Shown here: positions 8,401 through 14,915 of the stretch, piece after piece
Layout: the number at the start of each line of letters is the position of its first letter
Position numbering within the stretch: the stretch's first letter is position 1
From: a virus
Reading direction: 5' to 3' (one strand)
Virus record (IMG/VR): IMGVR_UViG_3300025769_000798
Location: 1 to 24,747 of that record
Length of the DNA stretch: 24,747 nt
The notes under the pieces: generated by a model
Databases searched by the model: none
What the model saw: only the letters and a program-made list of their open reading frames with translations
Told to the model about the DNA's origin: nothing
Position numbers and translations under genes: made by a program

Positions 8401-8760
8401 ATCAAGAGCAGAAGGATCTTTGTATTGTGTTGTAGAGATTCTTGAAAATTGCAGATTCTGAAATCTGGATAGACTGTTTTGCGGATCTCGCCCGAAGGTT
8501 GTGCTTGTCTGGTTGTCCTCAAAGATGAAACCCGCACCATATCCCGCGAAGCCTGGAGACTTTGTTTCAATCGTCAGATCAGAGTCTCCGCTTTGTCTCC
8601 CTTTTGCTATCAGCTGCATTGCGCTATTTTGTTGCGGTTCAGGATCTCCGGCTCTCTCGTCTGCTGTTGTGAAAGAGCTCTGCGCATCCCATACATTTTC
8701 AAAGCCAAGAGCAAGAGGAACGAGAAACCCTCTCAAGTATGTCGGTGTAACGTTTGCCAT
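5491..8760 (-). CDS. Large minor tail protein with sialidase-like Asp-boxes
   Basis: At 1089 aa this is the largest protein in the window. Its N-terminal third contains Asp-box-like turns: SEDGSSW (199-205), STDLGATF (265-272, a full S-x-D-x-G-x-T-F match) and SQDAIEW (379-385). Such turns mark beta-propellers of the sialidase/BNR type, which in phages can bind or cut surface glycans. Catalytic sialidase residues cannot be confirmed by eye. The rest is beta-rich and resembles tail-tip proteins, ending with PDLLQGLLDYLQGEKTPIV and a conserved-looking domain just before the hub gene. The ATG overlaps the tape measure stop (TAATG). Likely role: tail tip or receptor-binding component. Binding versus enzymatic activity is open. 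Confidence 0.65.
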   Translation of the reverse strand: MANVTPTYLRGFLVPLALGFENVWDAQSSFTTADERAGDPEPQQNSAMQLIAKGRQSGDSDLTIETKSPGFAGYGAGFIFEDNQTSTTFGRDPQNSLSRFQNLQFSRISTTQYKDPSALDTGEGDLLVSYFKDTTASHQILVDTWSPDDSVSSATVYSESATITGYRLMSDMCILPDGSYLLAHIAGSSDFVNVKTHVSEDGSSWSQRSEKALQDEIDIGVTSGNTHDPKRIRIEQANGVILLLIETVWNNASATKRNRVLQYASTDLGATFRKISTDDEIESHSFHSIDLYADKGLFRFAFYGDKNPSYMTLPSAFTSVHSMRAAGAFIVVDSSISSNGTNDYMTDGELSTWTDEGASHHIIARASSTSAGDFRIYWSQDAIEWRAMGEDINGAGRALRTGDANSQIERIKALSWIGKSVIVAEADSTSPNYSVCMLSLGGYSSVTLPAAARDNAARAEWNRLSYGYNYPAVDIFSSFTGVSRTAIGGGESLVSGGVFNSGDEYWTTNPSMSGMPVADIIDKGLLVRARIQEMSGGNNSTNTRGVLLKIDDTTEDYEIEVRVSPTQIIVRDNNASSNVITISSLSLDTVDLLIALSSRTVTLFYRDIDTENNRRTWIDAGTYSTLTDGGGGGSILQRVRWGHLAYAAGTLETTWSSVSLAQGFQISDLIHDFTNPDDLMHRAYPTIERFAWVADNVSITTANGQTFLGDEYNITPDSDFSINNVFYASSPTPRVTWKSEAVSSGDVPENFIALKLDPDTSVHVDEALPNDILGVHLSGYNFRQAKIEYYSSSTWTVLDTFDTAITSKCVADGRTIRGDNSASNQPYFRYNECAGWRVRIQVGAEDYTWRTVVSNSEGKFGGTATGTKQAVLLLDSAVSIPGANANIDLVPNSMTLLINLNGQKVEALGLRIPAQTTLENDFRIGLMHIGAVVIPGKQYQRGRTISISSGTETTETQSGVIYARNYRPSRRLFRIAWTEGIDISEIQGDNPDPDYWIADAVSGQPIAIANDVPDLLQGLLDYLQGEKTPIVYLPMISKDTDPRELLRENEQALVMLVGDVQVENVLGDELVTDGGELMRCATITLQEII

Positions 8761-10838
8761 TAGTATCCCCTGCGTGCAGAACGAGACGAGAGTCCAGCTC
8801 TTTGTCTGTCTGTCATATATCGATCAAAGTGTTTGTATGGATTCATCACTATAACCTCGGGCTGTCCAGTCTGTCCATTTTGTAGACGATTGACTCCGGG
8901 CTCTCCTCCGAGTCTATCGACGGTTGCCCGATCGAGCACAGCTTCTCCTGCTTTGACGACTGCGATGCTTTCGTCTGGAGTCATACCACCCATGTGAAAC
9001 TCTGGAGCTCTTTGACTGAGTACTGTTGCTCCTTGCGCTGCTCCTGCTGCGACTGCGGAGGCTATCATGATACCATTGAAAGGAGGAGGATATGCTTGCG
9101 CTGCTGTGATCGCTTTTGCTGTATTAAACGCAATCTCACCAAGAGAGGCAACTTTGTTCATCTCAAAGAGAGCCTTAATTGTATTTGCATTCTCTTGTCC
9201 TGTCGCCTTCATGATTGCACCAATGGCATTTGTCGTATTTCTGAATGTTCCGACGACTGCTTCTTGTTGCATGTTGAGCTCTTGCATCTGTCTTTGCATC
9301 GCTTCTTTTCTGAGCTCGTCCTCTGACTTGATTCTCTCTTTGTTCTTGTCGCTGTTTTGCTGTCGGAGCTCGTCAAGTCTGAGCTCTCCTTCTTCTTCAA
9401 TCACTTGTCTCTCTTCGATGAGAGCTGCGATTGTGCGCTCTCCTTCGATTCTTACTTCAGCTGCTGCTGCTCTGTCTTTGTCTGTTTGCGCTAGACCTTG
9501 CGCTGCTTCTATCTCTTGATTGATCTTCTCGATTGCTTGATCTATTTGACTGACTCTCTCTTTTGTCTGTTCGATAATCTGCTGCTGTGGCTCAAGTGTA
9601 GAGATAAAGATTTGTCTTGCTCTTTGCTCTGCTGCGACTCGTTTATCTGCGAGAGATTGTCCGACTGCTTGGATCTGTTGCATTCTGGCAAGAGCCTCTA
9701 GTCTGCGTTCCTCGGCTTTCGCGAGTCTCTCTTGCCTCTTTTCTTCTTCTTCGGATTCTTTGTTGTACTCGTCTTTTGCTTTGATGAGTCTCTCTTCTGC
9801 TTGCAAAGCCTGCTCTCTTCGATTGACGATTGCATTTGCGAAGTCGCGCTCTTTCTGGAGTCTGCCCAGGAGCTCTCCTCGGAATGATATAAGAGCCTGC
9901 GCAGCTGTGACTCCTTCCATGTCGATGCCTTTTTGCACGAGCTTGTTTTTACTCAGTGCCATCGATGAATTGAGAAGCTCTCTCTCTTGTGCAGATAGCT
10001 TTGATGTGCTTTGTTGTGCTTTGTCTAGTATTGTGACGAGTCTCTCTTGCTCTTTGATTCTCTTCTCTTGGATCTCCAGCTCTTGCCGAGTCTTTTCTGT
10101 CGATCGATCCCGAGCTGATCCGAGATCAAACTCCAGCTGTGTGATCTGTCCTGTTAATAGTTGATACTCTCTATTCGCATCTTTAAAGTCTCCCGTGATG
10201 CTTTGCACGATTGCGAATTGCTCATCAAGTTTCTCGTTCGCTTCTTTCTGTGCTTCTGCGAGTCTCTTCTGCTGTGCTGCTGCAAGTTGTGTTGATCGCG
10301 TATAGAGATTGTATGCTGCTGTCCCTGCGACGACTGCGGCAGTGAGTGCCATTGTAGCCGGACCGCCTTTGATGGCCTGCTCTGCTGCGGTTGCGACTCC
10401 GTCAGCCATCTCAAGAGCTTTCTTTGCTCCTTCGTCTAGTCCGGGAATGAGCTTCTCTGTCGCAAGAGTTGCGGCTCCCATCGATGTTCCGAGAGTCTCT
10501 GCTCCTTCTGCAAGCTGATTCGATTCTGTCGCTGCATCTTCAAAGCTGACTTTGATCTCGTGCGCTGATGCTTTCGCGTCTTGAGCGACTTTGTCGAAGG
10601 ATGCCCCGACCTTCTTCCCGCTCTGCTCATAGGCTGCGCTCGTCGCCTTTGCTGCCTTCTTGCTTTCCTCTGCTGCCTTCTTCGCGGCTTTCTGTGCTTT
10701 GTTGAATTCAGAAGCAAGAGAGCGAGTCATCGCCTGCGCTTCTTTCTTCGTCATGTTGGGGATGTTCTTGAGTCCTTCTTCGAGCTGTTTGAGATTGGCT
10801 CTCAGCGTTATCTCTACGCTCTTGTTCACGTCTGCCAT
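8760..10838 (-). CDS. Tape measure protein
   Basis: The product (692 aa) sets tail length and is threaded into the tail tube. It begins with coiled coil (VEITLRANLKQLEEGLKNI), carries Ala-rich hydrophobic segments (GGPATMALTAAVVAGTAAY; IMIASAVAAGAAQG), long charged helices between residues about 200 and 530, and a C-terminus FHMGGMTPDESIAVVKAGEA then VLDRATVDRLGG. That tail is typical of tape measure proteins. Its modest length suggests a fairly short tail (about 0.1 micrometre by the usual 1.5 Angstrom per residue rule; inference). The gene follows the chaperones and a gp10-like gene, as expected. AAGG precedes the ATG. No peptidase or lysozyme domain was recognised. Confidence 0.9.
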   Translation of the reverse strand: MADVNKSVEITLRANLKQLEEGLKNIPNMTKKEAQAMTRSLASEFNKAQKAAKKAAEESKKAAKATSAAYEQSGKKVGASFDKVAQDAKASAHEIKVSFEDAATESNQLAEGAETLGTSMGAATLATEKLIPGLDEGAKKALEMADGVATAAEQAIKGGPATMALTAAVVAGTAAYNLYTRSTQLAAAQQKRLAEAQKEANEKLDEQFAIVQSITGDFKDANREYQLLTGQITQLEFDLGSARDRSTEKTRQELEIQEKRIKEQERLVTILDKAQQSTSKLSAQERELLNSSMALSKNKLVQKGIDMEGVTAAQALISFRGELLGRLQKERDFANAIVNRREQALQAEERLIKAKDEYNKESEEEEKRQERLAKAEERRLEALARMQQIQAVGQSLADKRVAAEQRARQIFISTLEPQQQIIEQTKERVSQIDQAIEKINQEIEAAQGLAQTDKDRAAAAEVRIEGERTIAALIEERQVIEEEGELRLDELRQQNSDKNKERIKSEDELRKEAMQRQMQELNMQQEAVVGTFRNTTNAIGAIMKATGQENANTIKALFEMNKVASLGEIAFNTAKAITAAQAYPPPFNGIMIASAVAAGAAQGATVLSQRAPEFHMGGMTPDESIAVVKAGEAVLDRATVDRLGGEPGVNRLQNGQTGQPEVIVMNPYKHFDRYMTDRQRAGLSSRSARRGY

Positions 10839-10840
10839 GT

Positions 10841-11410
10841 CTATGCCTTCTTTGCTTGATTGATTAAATCGTCTGCGAGCACATCGACAAGCTCATCTCC
10901 GGCTTTCCTCATCGGAGTCCAGAGAAGTTCATTGCTTGTCCTTGTACCATATGCAAGATCGTTCAGTGTATACTGTCCTGTCTTGATTGCCCAAGCATAT
11001 GGAGCTGTATTGCGCACGAAGGCAACAAGATCAGGACCGTCGATCATGACTCCTCTCTCTAGCTTGTTTTTTGAGTCTTGACTCTTGTCCGAGATCTTTG
11101 CTTGCGAAGCATCGCCAGGAACAAACCTGCCGCGCTCCTCCATGTCTTTGGCTATTGCGTACGCCTGAGATCCTGTCTTCCCTTCTCTGCGTAGTCTGGC
11201 AACCTCTGACATCATGAGCGATCTCTCGCTCTTTGGAGGATCGACTCTGACAGGCCATTCTCTATACGCTTCTTGATATATCTCTTCGACTGCGTCCTGC
11301 ATTGTACGCTTGATGATTGGATTCGCATCAAGAAGCTGGTTCACAAGTCTCTCCAGCTCGTCAGAGACTCCGACCGCTGCGTTCCCGTGTTTGTAAAATA
11401 CTCGGCTCAT
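10841..11410 (-). CDS. HK97 gp10-like tail completion protein candidate
   Basis: The product (189 aa) contains VAFVRNTAPYAWAIKTGQ (near residues 128-145), which resembles the conserved 'NxxPYaxxvexG' core of HK97 gp10-like proteins. These proteins finish the tail or join it to the head. The N-terminal half is helical (ELERLVNQLLDANPIIKRTM), and a basic hinge follows. The start overlaps the chaperone frame as ATGA. Its place between the chaperones and the tape measure is unusual, because gp10-like genes normally come before the tail tube gene. Family placement is therefore tentative. Confidence 0.5.
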   Translation of the reverse strand: MSRVFYKHGNAAVGVSDELERLVNQLLDANPIIKRTMQDAVEEIYQEAYREWPVRVDPPKSERSLMMSEVARLRREGKTGSQAYAIAKDMEERGRFVPGDASQAKISDKSQDSKNKLERGVMIDGPDLVAFVRNTAPYAWAIKTGQYTLNDLAYGTRTSNELLWTPMRKAGDELVDVLADDLINQAKKA

Positions 11411-11688
11411 GTCATGCGCTCCTTGATTCGTCTTGCTTGCTGTATATTATACTTCTTTTTTCGCTCATCTCTGTCTTTTTGTGACTCATGCTCAAGAATA
11501 TAATCAGCAATCAAATCTGTTTGTGTCTGCGCTGGCAAGTTGCGAAACCATCCCGGAGGCTGCCCCCAAAAACGACACAATCGAAGAGCTAGTCTGTCGA
11601 GATGTCCTGCTCTGCTGTAGAGGAAAAATTTGCTCTTTCGTCGACCTCTGCCTCTGTCGGGATCTTTGCTGACATGAAGGAGAGACAT
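11407..11688 (-). CDS. Tail assembly chaperone, frameshift extension (gpGT-like)
   Basis: This frame is in -1 register to the preceding chaperone gene and overlaps its end by 100 nt. The part after the slippery site reads FFLYSRAGHLDRLALRLCRF, then WGQPPGWFRNLP, then a helical charged tail (LIADYILEHESQKDRDERKK). This is like the C-terminal extension of siphovirus chaperones, which recruits tail tube protein to the tape measure. Slippage at 11631-11625 would make a 186-residue fusion: 114 residues from the first frame plus 72 from this one. The ATG at 11688 has only a weak AAGG upstream, so independent expression is less likely. It overlaps the next gene by 4 nt. Confidence 0.75.
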   Translation of the reverse strand: MSLLHVSKDPDRGRGRRKSKFFLYSRAGHLDRLALRLCRFWGQPPGWFRNLPAQTQTDLIADYILEHESQKDRDERKKKYNIQQARRIKERMT

Positions 11689-11966
11689 TTGATGCCTTCT
11701 TCATAGATCACCGATGCCGTCACTCCTTGTCCAAGAAGACGATCAAGGCACATATGACCATAGTCAGAAGCACGATGCTTAATCGGGCGATATTTGGGTA
11801 GTCGAGAAGTGTGATCAATGCATACTCCGATCGAGCCTGCACAAAGACGAGCGAGCATTGCATTGTCTGTCTCAGCAGACCATAAGCTCACAAATTCGAA
11901 ACAGGTTGCAAGACTCGGAGAAGAGAGCTCAATCTCTCCCCCGAGCTTCTTGATGTTGATTTTCAT
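11589..11966 (-). CDS. Tail assembly chaperone (gpG-like)
   Basis: The product (125 aa, MKINIKKLGGEIELSSPS...) lies directly between the tail tube gene and the tape measure module, the fixed place of tail chaperones. Its C-terminal stretch MSAKIPTEAEVDERANFSS resembles the linker where gpG proteins frameshift. The start at 11966 is fixed by AGGAGACTACA directly before ATG. A longer ORF reaching 12200 would run back into the tail tube gene and was rejected. Expression of this short form, plus a minority of the gpGT-like fusion through the AAATTTT site, is the expected pattern. Sequence similarity to gpG itself is not obvious, so the call rests on position, overlap and the slippery site. Confidence 0.75.
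   Translation of the reverse strand: MKINIKKLGGEIELSSPSLATCFEFVSLWSAETDNAMLARLCAGSIGVCIDHTSRLPKYRPIKHRASDYGHMCLDRLLGQGVTASVIYEEGIKCLSFMSAKIPTEAEVDERANFSSTAEQDISTD
11625..11631 (-). promoter_or_regulatory. Programmed -1 frameshift slippery heptamer AAATTTT
   Basis: On the minus strand the first chaperone frame reads GCA AAT TTT TCC. A_AAT_TTT is an exact X_XXY_YYZ heptamer, placed 36 nt before that gene's stop and within its overlap with the second frame. After a -1 slip the codons become TTC CTC TAC, entering the gpT-like frame. A short hairpin (CTCT-ACAGC-AGAG) starts two bases downstream and is only four pairs long, so a stronger stimulator is not obvious. Confidence 0.75.
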
Positions 11967-11985
11967 TGTAGTCTCCTGATTATGT

Positions 11986-12489
11986 CTATGTATATGCAAT
12001 CGCGCCGTACGAAGTAAAGTTAATCGTAAAGCTTGACGGATCGCCTTCTGTGAAAGAAGCAGTACATACACATTTTGATAAGGTTGCTGTCGTTGCTGCG
12101 TCGTCTCCGAGAGCTGTCGCATCGATTGTATATTCCAAGTCAACACAATAAAACTCGATAAAAGGAGTTCCGCTTGATCCTGTGGATATATTGGTTGCAT
12201 AATGTCCTGTCTTGTTGATAAAATCTAGCAATGATCCTGCTTCTGATCCGTCTGTGAACTGTCGGAAGAATGCAGAGAATGATCCACTTGCTACAGGTTC
12301 GTCGTCTCCCTTTCTGACTGTGCTGATTGTTCCTCTATCGCGGATTACAGTCTGAGCAGCTTTGGGAGTGTCAAAAGTAAGATTCCCTTCTTCAAAGGCG
12401 ATAGTTAGCTCTATCGGGGTTGGTCCGGTTCCGTCTTTTAATTTAATGACACCGTCTCGACGTGTCTTAGGTAAGGATGAGTAAGCCAT
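11986..12489 (-). CDS. Major tail tube protein
   Basis: The product (167 aa) is beta-rich, as tail tube proteins are: it starts MAYSSLPKTRRDGVIKLKDG and continues PIELTIAFEEGNLTF, with later ATLSKCVCTASFTEGDPSS and ITFTSYGAI-like strands. It is followed by the chaperone pair and preceded by tail-terminator and connector candidates. The start has AGGAGCATACAA before it. It would polymerise into the tube through which DNA passes. A single tail tube-like gene without an accompanying sheath gene agrees with a non-contractile tail. Confidence 0.75.
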   Translation of the reverse strand: MAYSSLPKTRRDGVIKLKDGTGPTPIELTIAFEEGNLTFDTPKAAQTVIRDRGTISTVRKGDDEPVASGSFSAFFRQFTDGSEAGSLLDFINKTGHYATNISTGSSGTPFIEFYCVDLEYTIDATALGDDAATTATLSKCVCTASFTEGDPSSFTINFTSYGAIAYT

Positions 12490-12502
12490 TTGTATGCTCC
12501 TG

Positions 12503-12934
12503 TTATGTTAGTTCGATTGTGTGCAGAGCTGAGAGCTCTATTTCTGAGATTAGGTATTCTTGCGAGTCTGGAGTGCGACGAGTAGCCCGAAGGAATCTGA
12601 CTTCGATTCCCTTTGCGAAGTTACGTTGCATGACTGCTTGTATTACTTCTTGTTCTTTGTCTAGTGCATTCCCATAGTCTAGAACGAGATCATGGGGACG
12701 CAGACGATAAGCGAGCTTGACTCTGACTGTCGTATCGACATAGAGCCCGACTGCGATGCGCTGTCTCTCGTTGGCTTGCTGGCTCCCGGATACTTCGACA
12801 GCAAAGCCGAGATGTGCAAGAGTATTCTGTGTGCGCCCGAAGAGCTCCGGCAGCTGTCGGACTTCTCGAAAGCCTGACAAGTCTCCGATTTTGATTGCGA
12901 GCGCTCGTTGTACTTCTTTGACTGATACAGACAT
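12503..12934 (-). CDS. Tail terminator / minor tail protein candidate
   Basis: The product (143 aa) starts MSVSVKEVQRALAIKIGDLS and has alternating helices and strands (FAVEVSGSQQANERQRIAVG; TTVRVKLAYRLRPHDLVLDY; then a helix EQEVIQAVMQRNF), the layout of gpU-like tail terminators, which cap the tube at the head end. It lies between the connector-like gene and the tail tube gene, as expected. The start overlaps the upstream stop. No diagnostic motif is known to me, so the call is by position and fold impression. Confidence 0.55.
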   Translation of the reverse strand: MSVSVKEVQRALAIKIGDLSGFREVRQLPELFGRTQNTLAHLGFAVEVSGSQQANERQRIAVGLYVDTTVRVKLAYRLRPHDLVLDYGNALDKEQEVIQAVMQRNFAKGIEVRFLRATRRTPDSQEYLISEIELSALHTIELT

Positions 12935-13701
12935 TAGTATCTCCGTCTCCGATAGTATTGTCCAGGACGATTGAGAAAGATTGTCGGCTGTCCTCGTGTG
13001 CGCTTGTTTGGATCGTCTGCTTCTCCGTCGTGGTCCTCGTCATAGATGAAGTTGATCGAATCAAATTCGTCTCTGTATAGCCTGTAATGCTCATTTGCCA
13101 GATCGAGATAGCGCCCGTTAGATTGACCGAGAGAAGAATGAAAGTCTCGGAATATGAGATACAAAGAGAGATGACGATGAGCTTCAAAGAAAGACTCTGC
13201 ACTCATCATCAGATACTCGTATCCCATCCCGCGGTTTCTTATTCTTCGCAGAATCTGATACCAGGCATCATCGATATATTGCTGATAACTAGTGAGCGAA
13301 GAAGGACGGACATTGGCGAGATCGGAATATGTCGCAGTCAGATCGATGTCTGAGACGACAGGATATAATCTTCGTCTGACGAGTGCGCACATTCTTCGGA
13401 ACAGATACTCGTCTCCGTCTATCGTGACCGTCCATTCTTGGACATATCCCTCTCCCAGATTCTCGGAGTCTGCAAGCTGCTCGGCTGTATGTGCATAAGA
13501 CACAGTGCCAGAAGGAGCAATCGATGCAGTCTCTCCTGTGAGAAGATCTGCTCCGGTCGGCTTGATAAGAGTATATGTCGCGGCAGTTGGTACCAGCTGC
13601 GCACCATCCCGATAGAGTTTGAGCTCAGAAGTTTGAGCCTTCCCTCTTTCAAGAAGTTCGATCGCTCGTATTTGTGCTGCGTATGGAGTAGACGAAGACA
13701 T
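12934..13701 (-). CDS. Head-tail connector/adaptor candidate
   Basis: The product (255 aa) starts MSSSTPYAAQIRAIELLERG. The first half is beta-rich (YTLIKPTGADLLTG; YVQEWTVTIDGDEYLFRRM). The second half is helical and rich in Tyr and Arg (YQQYIDDAWYQILRRIRNRG; FEAHRHLSLYLIFRDFHSSL), and the end is very basic (GQYYRRRRY). Lying between the capsid region and the tail genes, it is probably part of the head-tail joint. AAAAGGATAATAATCG precedes the ATG. I do not recognise a named family. Confidence 0.5.
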   Translation of the reverse strand: MSSSTPYAAQIRAIELLERGKAQTSELKLYRDGAQLVPTAATYTLIKPTGADLLTGETASIAPSGTVSYAHTAEQLADSENLGEGYVQEWTVTIDGDEYLFRRMCALVRRRLYPVVSDIDLTATYSDLANVRPSSLTSYQQYIDDAWYQILRRIRNRGMGYEYLMMSAESFFEAHRHLSLYLIFRDFHSSLGQSNGRYLDLANEHYRLYRDEFDSINFIYDEDHDGEADDPNKRTRGQPTIFLNRPGQYYRRRRY

Positions 13702-13707
13702 CGATTA

Positions 13708-14034
13708 TTATCCTTTTATGACATCCCACCAAGCGGAGACATTAGACACACAGAGTACTGCTTCGCCTGCTGAGAGAGTCGCGATTGTGTTTGCGTCTCC
13801 GTCTTTAACTACGATGTTACTAGTCGAAGAAGCTCTATTCTTGATCCAAAAAGAAGCTCCGTCTTTGTAGTCTGGGAGGATACAGTCTAGAGTCCCTGTA
13901 TTGTTTCTAAGCAGTTGATACTGAGAATCCTTATATGTCAAAGTCTTGTTGACTGTGATTGTCTCAGGATTGACTCCGCCTTTTTGGACGATGTGACGAG
14001 GGATCTTAAATTCTGCTGCGTCTGTGAATGCCAT
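13708..14034 (-). CDS. Small head/decoration-like structural protein
   Basis: The product (108 aa) starts MAFTDAAEFKIPRHIVQKGG. Its latter half (QYQLLRNNTGTLDCILPDYK, then FWIKNRASSTSNIVVKDGDA, then LSAGEAVLCVSNVSAWWDVI) looks like a jelly-roll-type beta domain common in phage decoration and fibre-tip proteins. AAGGAGTCAATA precedes the ATG, and the ATG overlaps the stop of the preceding 46-codon gene as TAATG. Decoration of the capsid is inferred from its position after the capsid gene. Confidence 0.5.
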   Translation of the reverse strand: MAFTDAAEFKIPRHIVQKGGVNPETITVNKTLTYKDSQYQLLRNNTGTLDCILPDYKDGASFWIKNRASSTSNIVVKDGDANTIATLSAGEAVLCVSNVSAWWDVIKG

Positions 14035-14174
14035 TATTGACTCCTTTTCTTGTTGTCTGCTCGCGTCAAGTGTTTGACCACCATCTGACGAGCTTGAGTG
14101 TGTGAGATGTTAGATTGCTGTGCTACCTTCTGAGCCATGCGATCGATCGCTGCTCTCTTGTTACTATCGGACAT
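14034..14174 (-). CDS. 46-residue basic helical protein
   Basis: This very short gene starts at ATG (14174), with GGAG six bases upstream, inside the last codons of the preceding gene. It ends TAA at 14036-14034, sharing one base with the next ATG. The product reads MSDSNKRAAIDRMAQKVAQQ, then SNISHTQARQMVVKHLTRAD, ending NKKRSQ. The two short helices with A-x-x-V-A and T-x-x-Q-A spacing recall the N-terminus of HU/IHF proteins, but there is no beta arm, so this is only a likeness. The gene fills an otherwise unexplained gap exactly, with both junctions coupled. Confidence 0.65.
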   Translation of the reverse strand: MSDSNKRAAIDRMAQKVAQQSNISHTQARQMVVKHLTRADNKKRSQ

Positions 14175-14823
14175 TATATGCTCCAGCTCCGAGATCTTCG
14201 ACTCGCTTGATTGCCTTCTTTGTCAAGTCAAGCTCTGCCTTCTTTGACTTGAGTCTGTTTGCGACTTCGGGGATATGTTGATCTCTTTCTAGACGAGACA
14301 TTGCTCTGTTCATGCTGATCAGTCGCAGAGCTGCGATTTGTGGATGTGGAGGATTGAGTGCTCCTTCTCGCATGAGAGAAAGTCTCCACTGATCAAAAGC
14401 GTCCTGATCAAAGTGCTCGATGACTCGTCTCCCGACCTTCTCTAGACGTATCCACTTCGATGTGTGGTAGTTGCCTTTGTGCGCAGGATATACTCGCATA
14501 TAGTCATGCTTGACGGGATCAAGCAGAGTCCATCCTTGATCCTGCATGTGTGTTCTCATGATTGAGCTGTCGATACGTCCTCCGACTGCTCTTGTACCAT
14601 TGACTCCGGGAGTCTCAGATACACTAGACAGCACAGGAAGGAGAAGCGGGATCTGCTGCTTCTTCTTCTTTCCGTCTGTCGTTGTTGTGTATGTGTCGAA
14701 CACTTTGAGCTCCCAGTTCTCGGGATTGTGTGCAAACAAGAATCGGCTGTTTGCTTTCTTTGGGATACGCGTTTGTGTTTGCGTCTTCTCTTCCCAAGGT
14801 TGTGAATAGTTTGTGTAGTCCAT
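14164..14823 (-). CDS. Conserved-looking phage protein of unknown function
   Basis: The product (219 aa) starts MDYTNYSQPWEEKTQTQTRI and holds a globular part (SRFLFAHNPENWELKVFDTY; MRTHMQDQGWTLLDPVKHDY) followed by a helical, charged C-terminus (NRLKSKKAELDLTKKAIKRV). The ATG at 14823 is preceded by TTGGAGACTACA; an in-frame TTG at 14835 lies in that site and was not used. This is the first gene after the major capsid gene, and its ribosome binding site is exactly complementary to a 12-nt element 29 bases upstream, so its translation may be controlled by RNA structure. I do not recognise the family. A head maturation or completion role is inferred only from position. Confidence 0.6.
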   Translation of the reverse strand: MDYTNYSQPWEEKTQTQTRIPKKANSRFLFAHNPENWELKVFDTYTTTTDGKKKKQQIPLLLPVLSSVSETPGVNGTRAVGGRIDSSIMRTHMQDQGWTLLDPVKHDYMRVYPAHKGNYHTSKWIRLEKVGRRVIEHFDQDAFDQWRLSLMREGALNPPHPQIAALRLISMNRAMSRLERDQHIPEVANRLKSKKAELDLTKKAIKRVEDLGAGAYNVR

Positions 14824-14875
14824 TGTAGTCTCCAATAAAAAAGAGTTGGGAGACTCGCAGAATTTGGAGACTACA
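14824..14875 (-). promoter_or_regulatory. 12-nt element complementary to the downstream ribosome binding site
   Basis: On the minus strand TGTAGTCTCCAA (14875-14864) is the exact complement of TTGGAGACTACA (14835-14824), which holds the Shine-Dalgarno sequence directly before the ATG at 14823. Pairing would hide the start of the next gene. The first element also pairs imperfectly with the 5' arm of the terminator stem, giving mutually exclusive structures. Confidence 0.55.
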
Positions 14876-14901
14876 GAAATTAAATCCTGAAGTCTCCCAA
14901 C
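14837..14901 (-). terminator. Terminator-like hairpin after the major capsid gene
   Basis: On the minus strand GTTGGGAGACT (14901-14891) pairs perfectly with AGTCTCCCAAC (14855-14845), an 11-bp stem with a 35-nt loop. The stem is followed after two bases by six T (14842-14837). It begins after the capsid stop codon. The large loop is unusual for an intrinsic terminator and contains another complementary element, so termination may be conditional. Confidence 0.6.
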
Positions 14902-14915
14902 AAAACGAGTCTAGT

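Noticed and set aside
9067-9519. Plus-strand ORF of 150 codons
   Set aside because: It is antisense to the tape measure gene; the Leu/Ser/Cys-rich composition is what the reverse strand of Glu/Gln-rich coiled coil gives.
11504-11704. Third-frame ORF through the chaperone overlap
   Set aside because: Low-complexity Gln/Arg/Ser/Thr composition, no ribosome binding site, and both other frames explain the DNA.
11967-12200. N-terminal extension of the first chaperone gene
   Set aside because: It would overlap the tail tube gene by over 200 nt. The ATG at 11966 has an excellent ribosome binding site, and the extension reads as a shadow of the tail tube frame.
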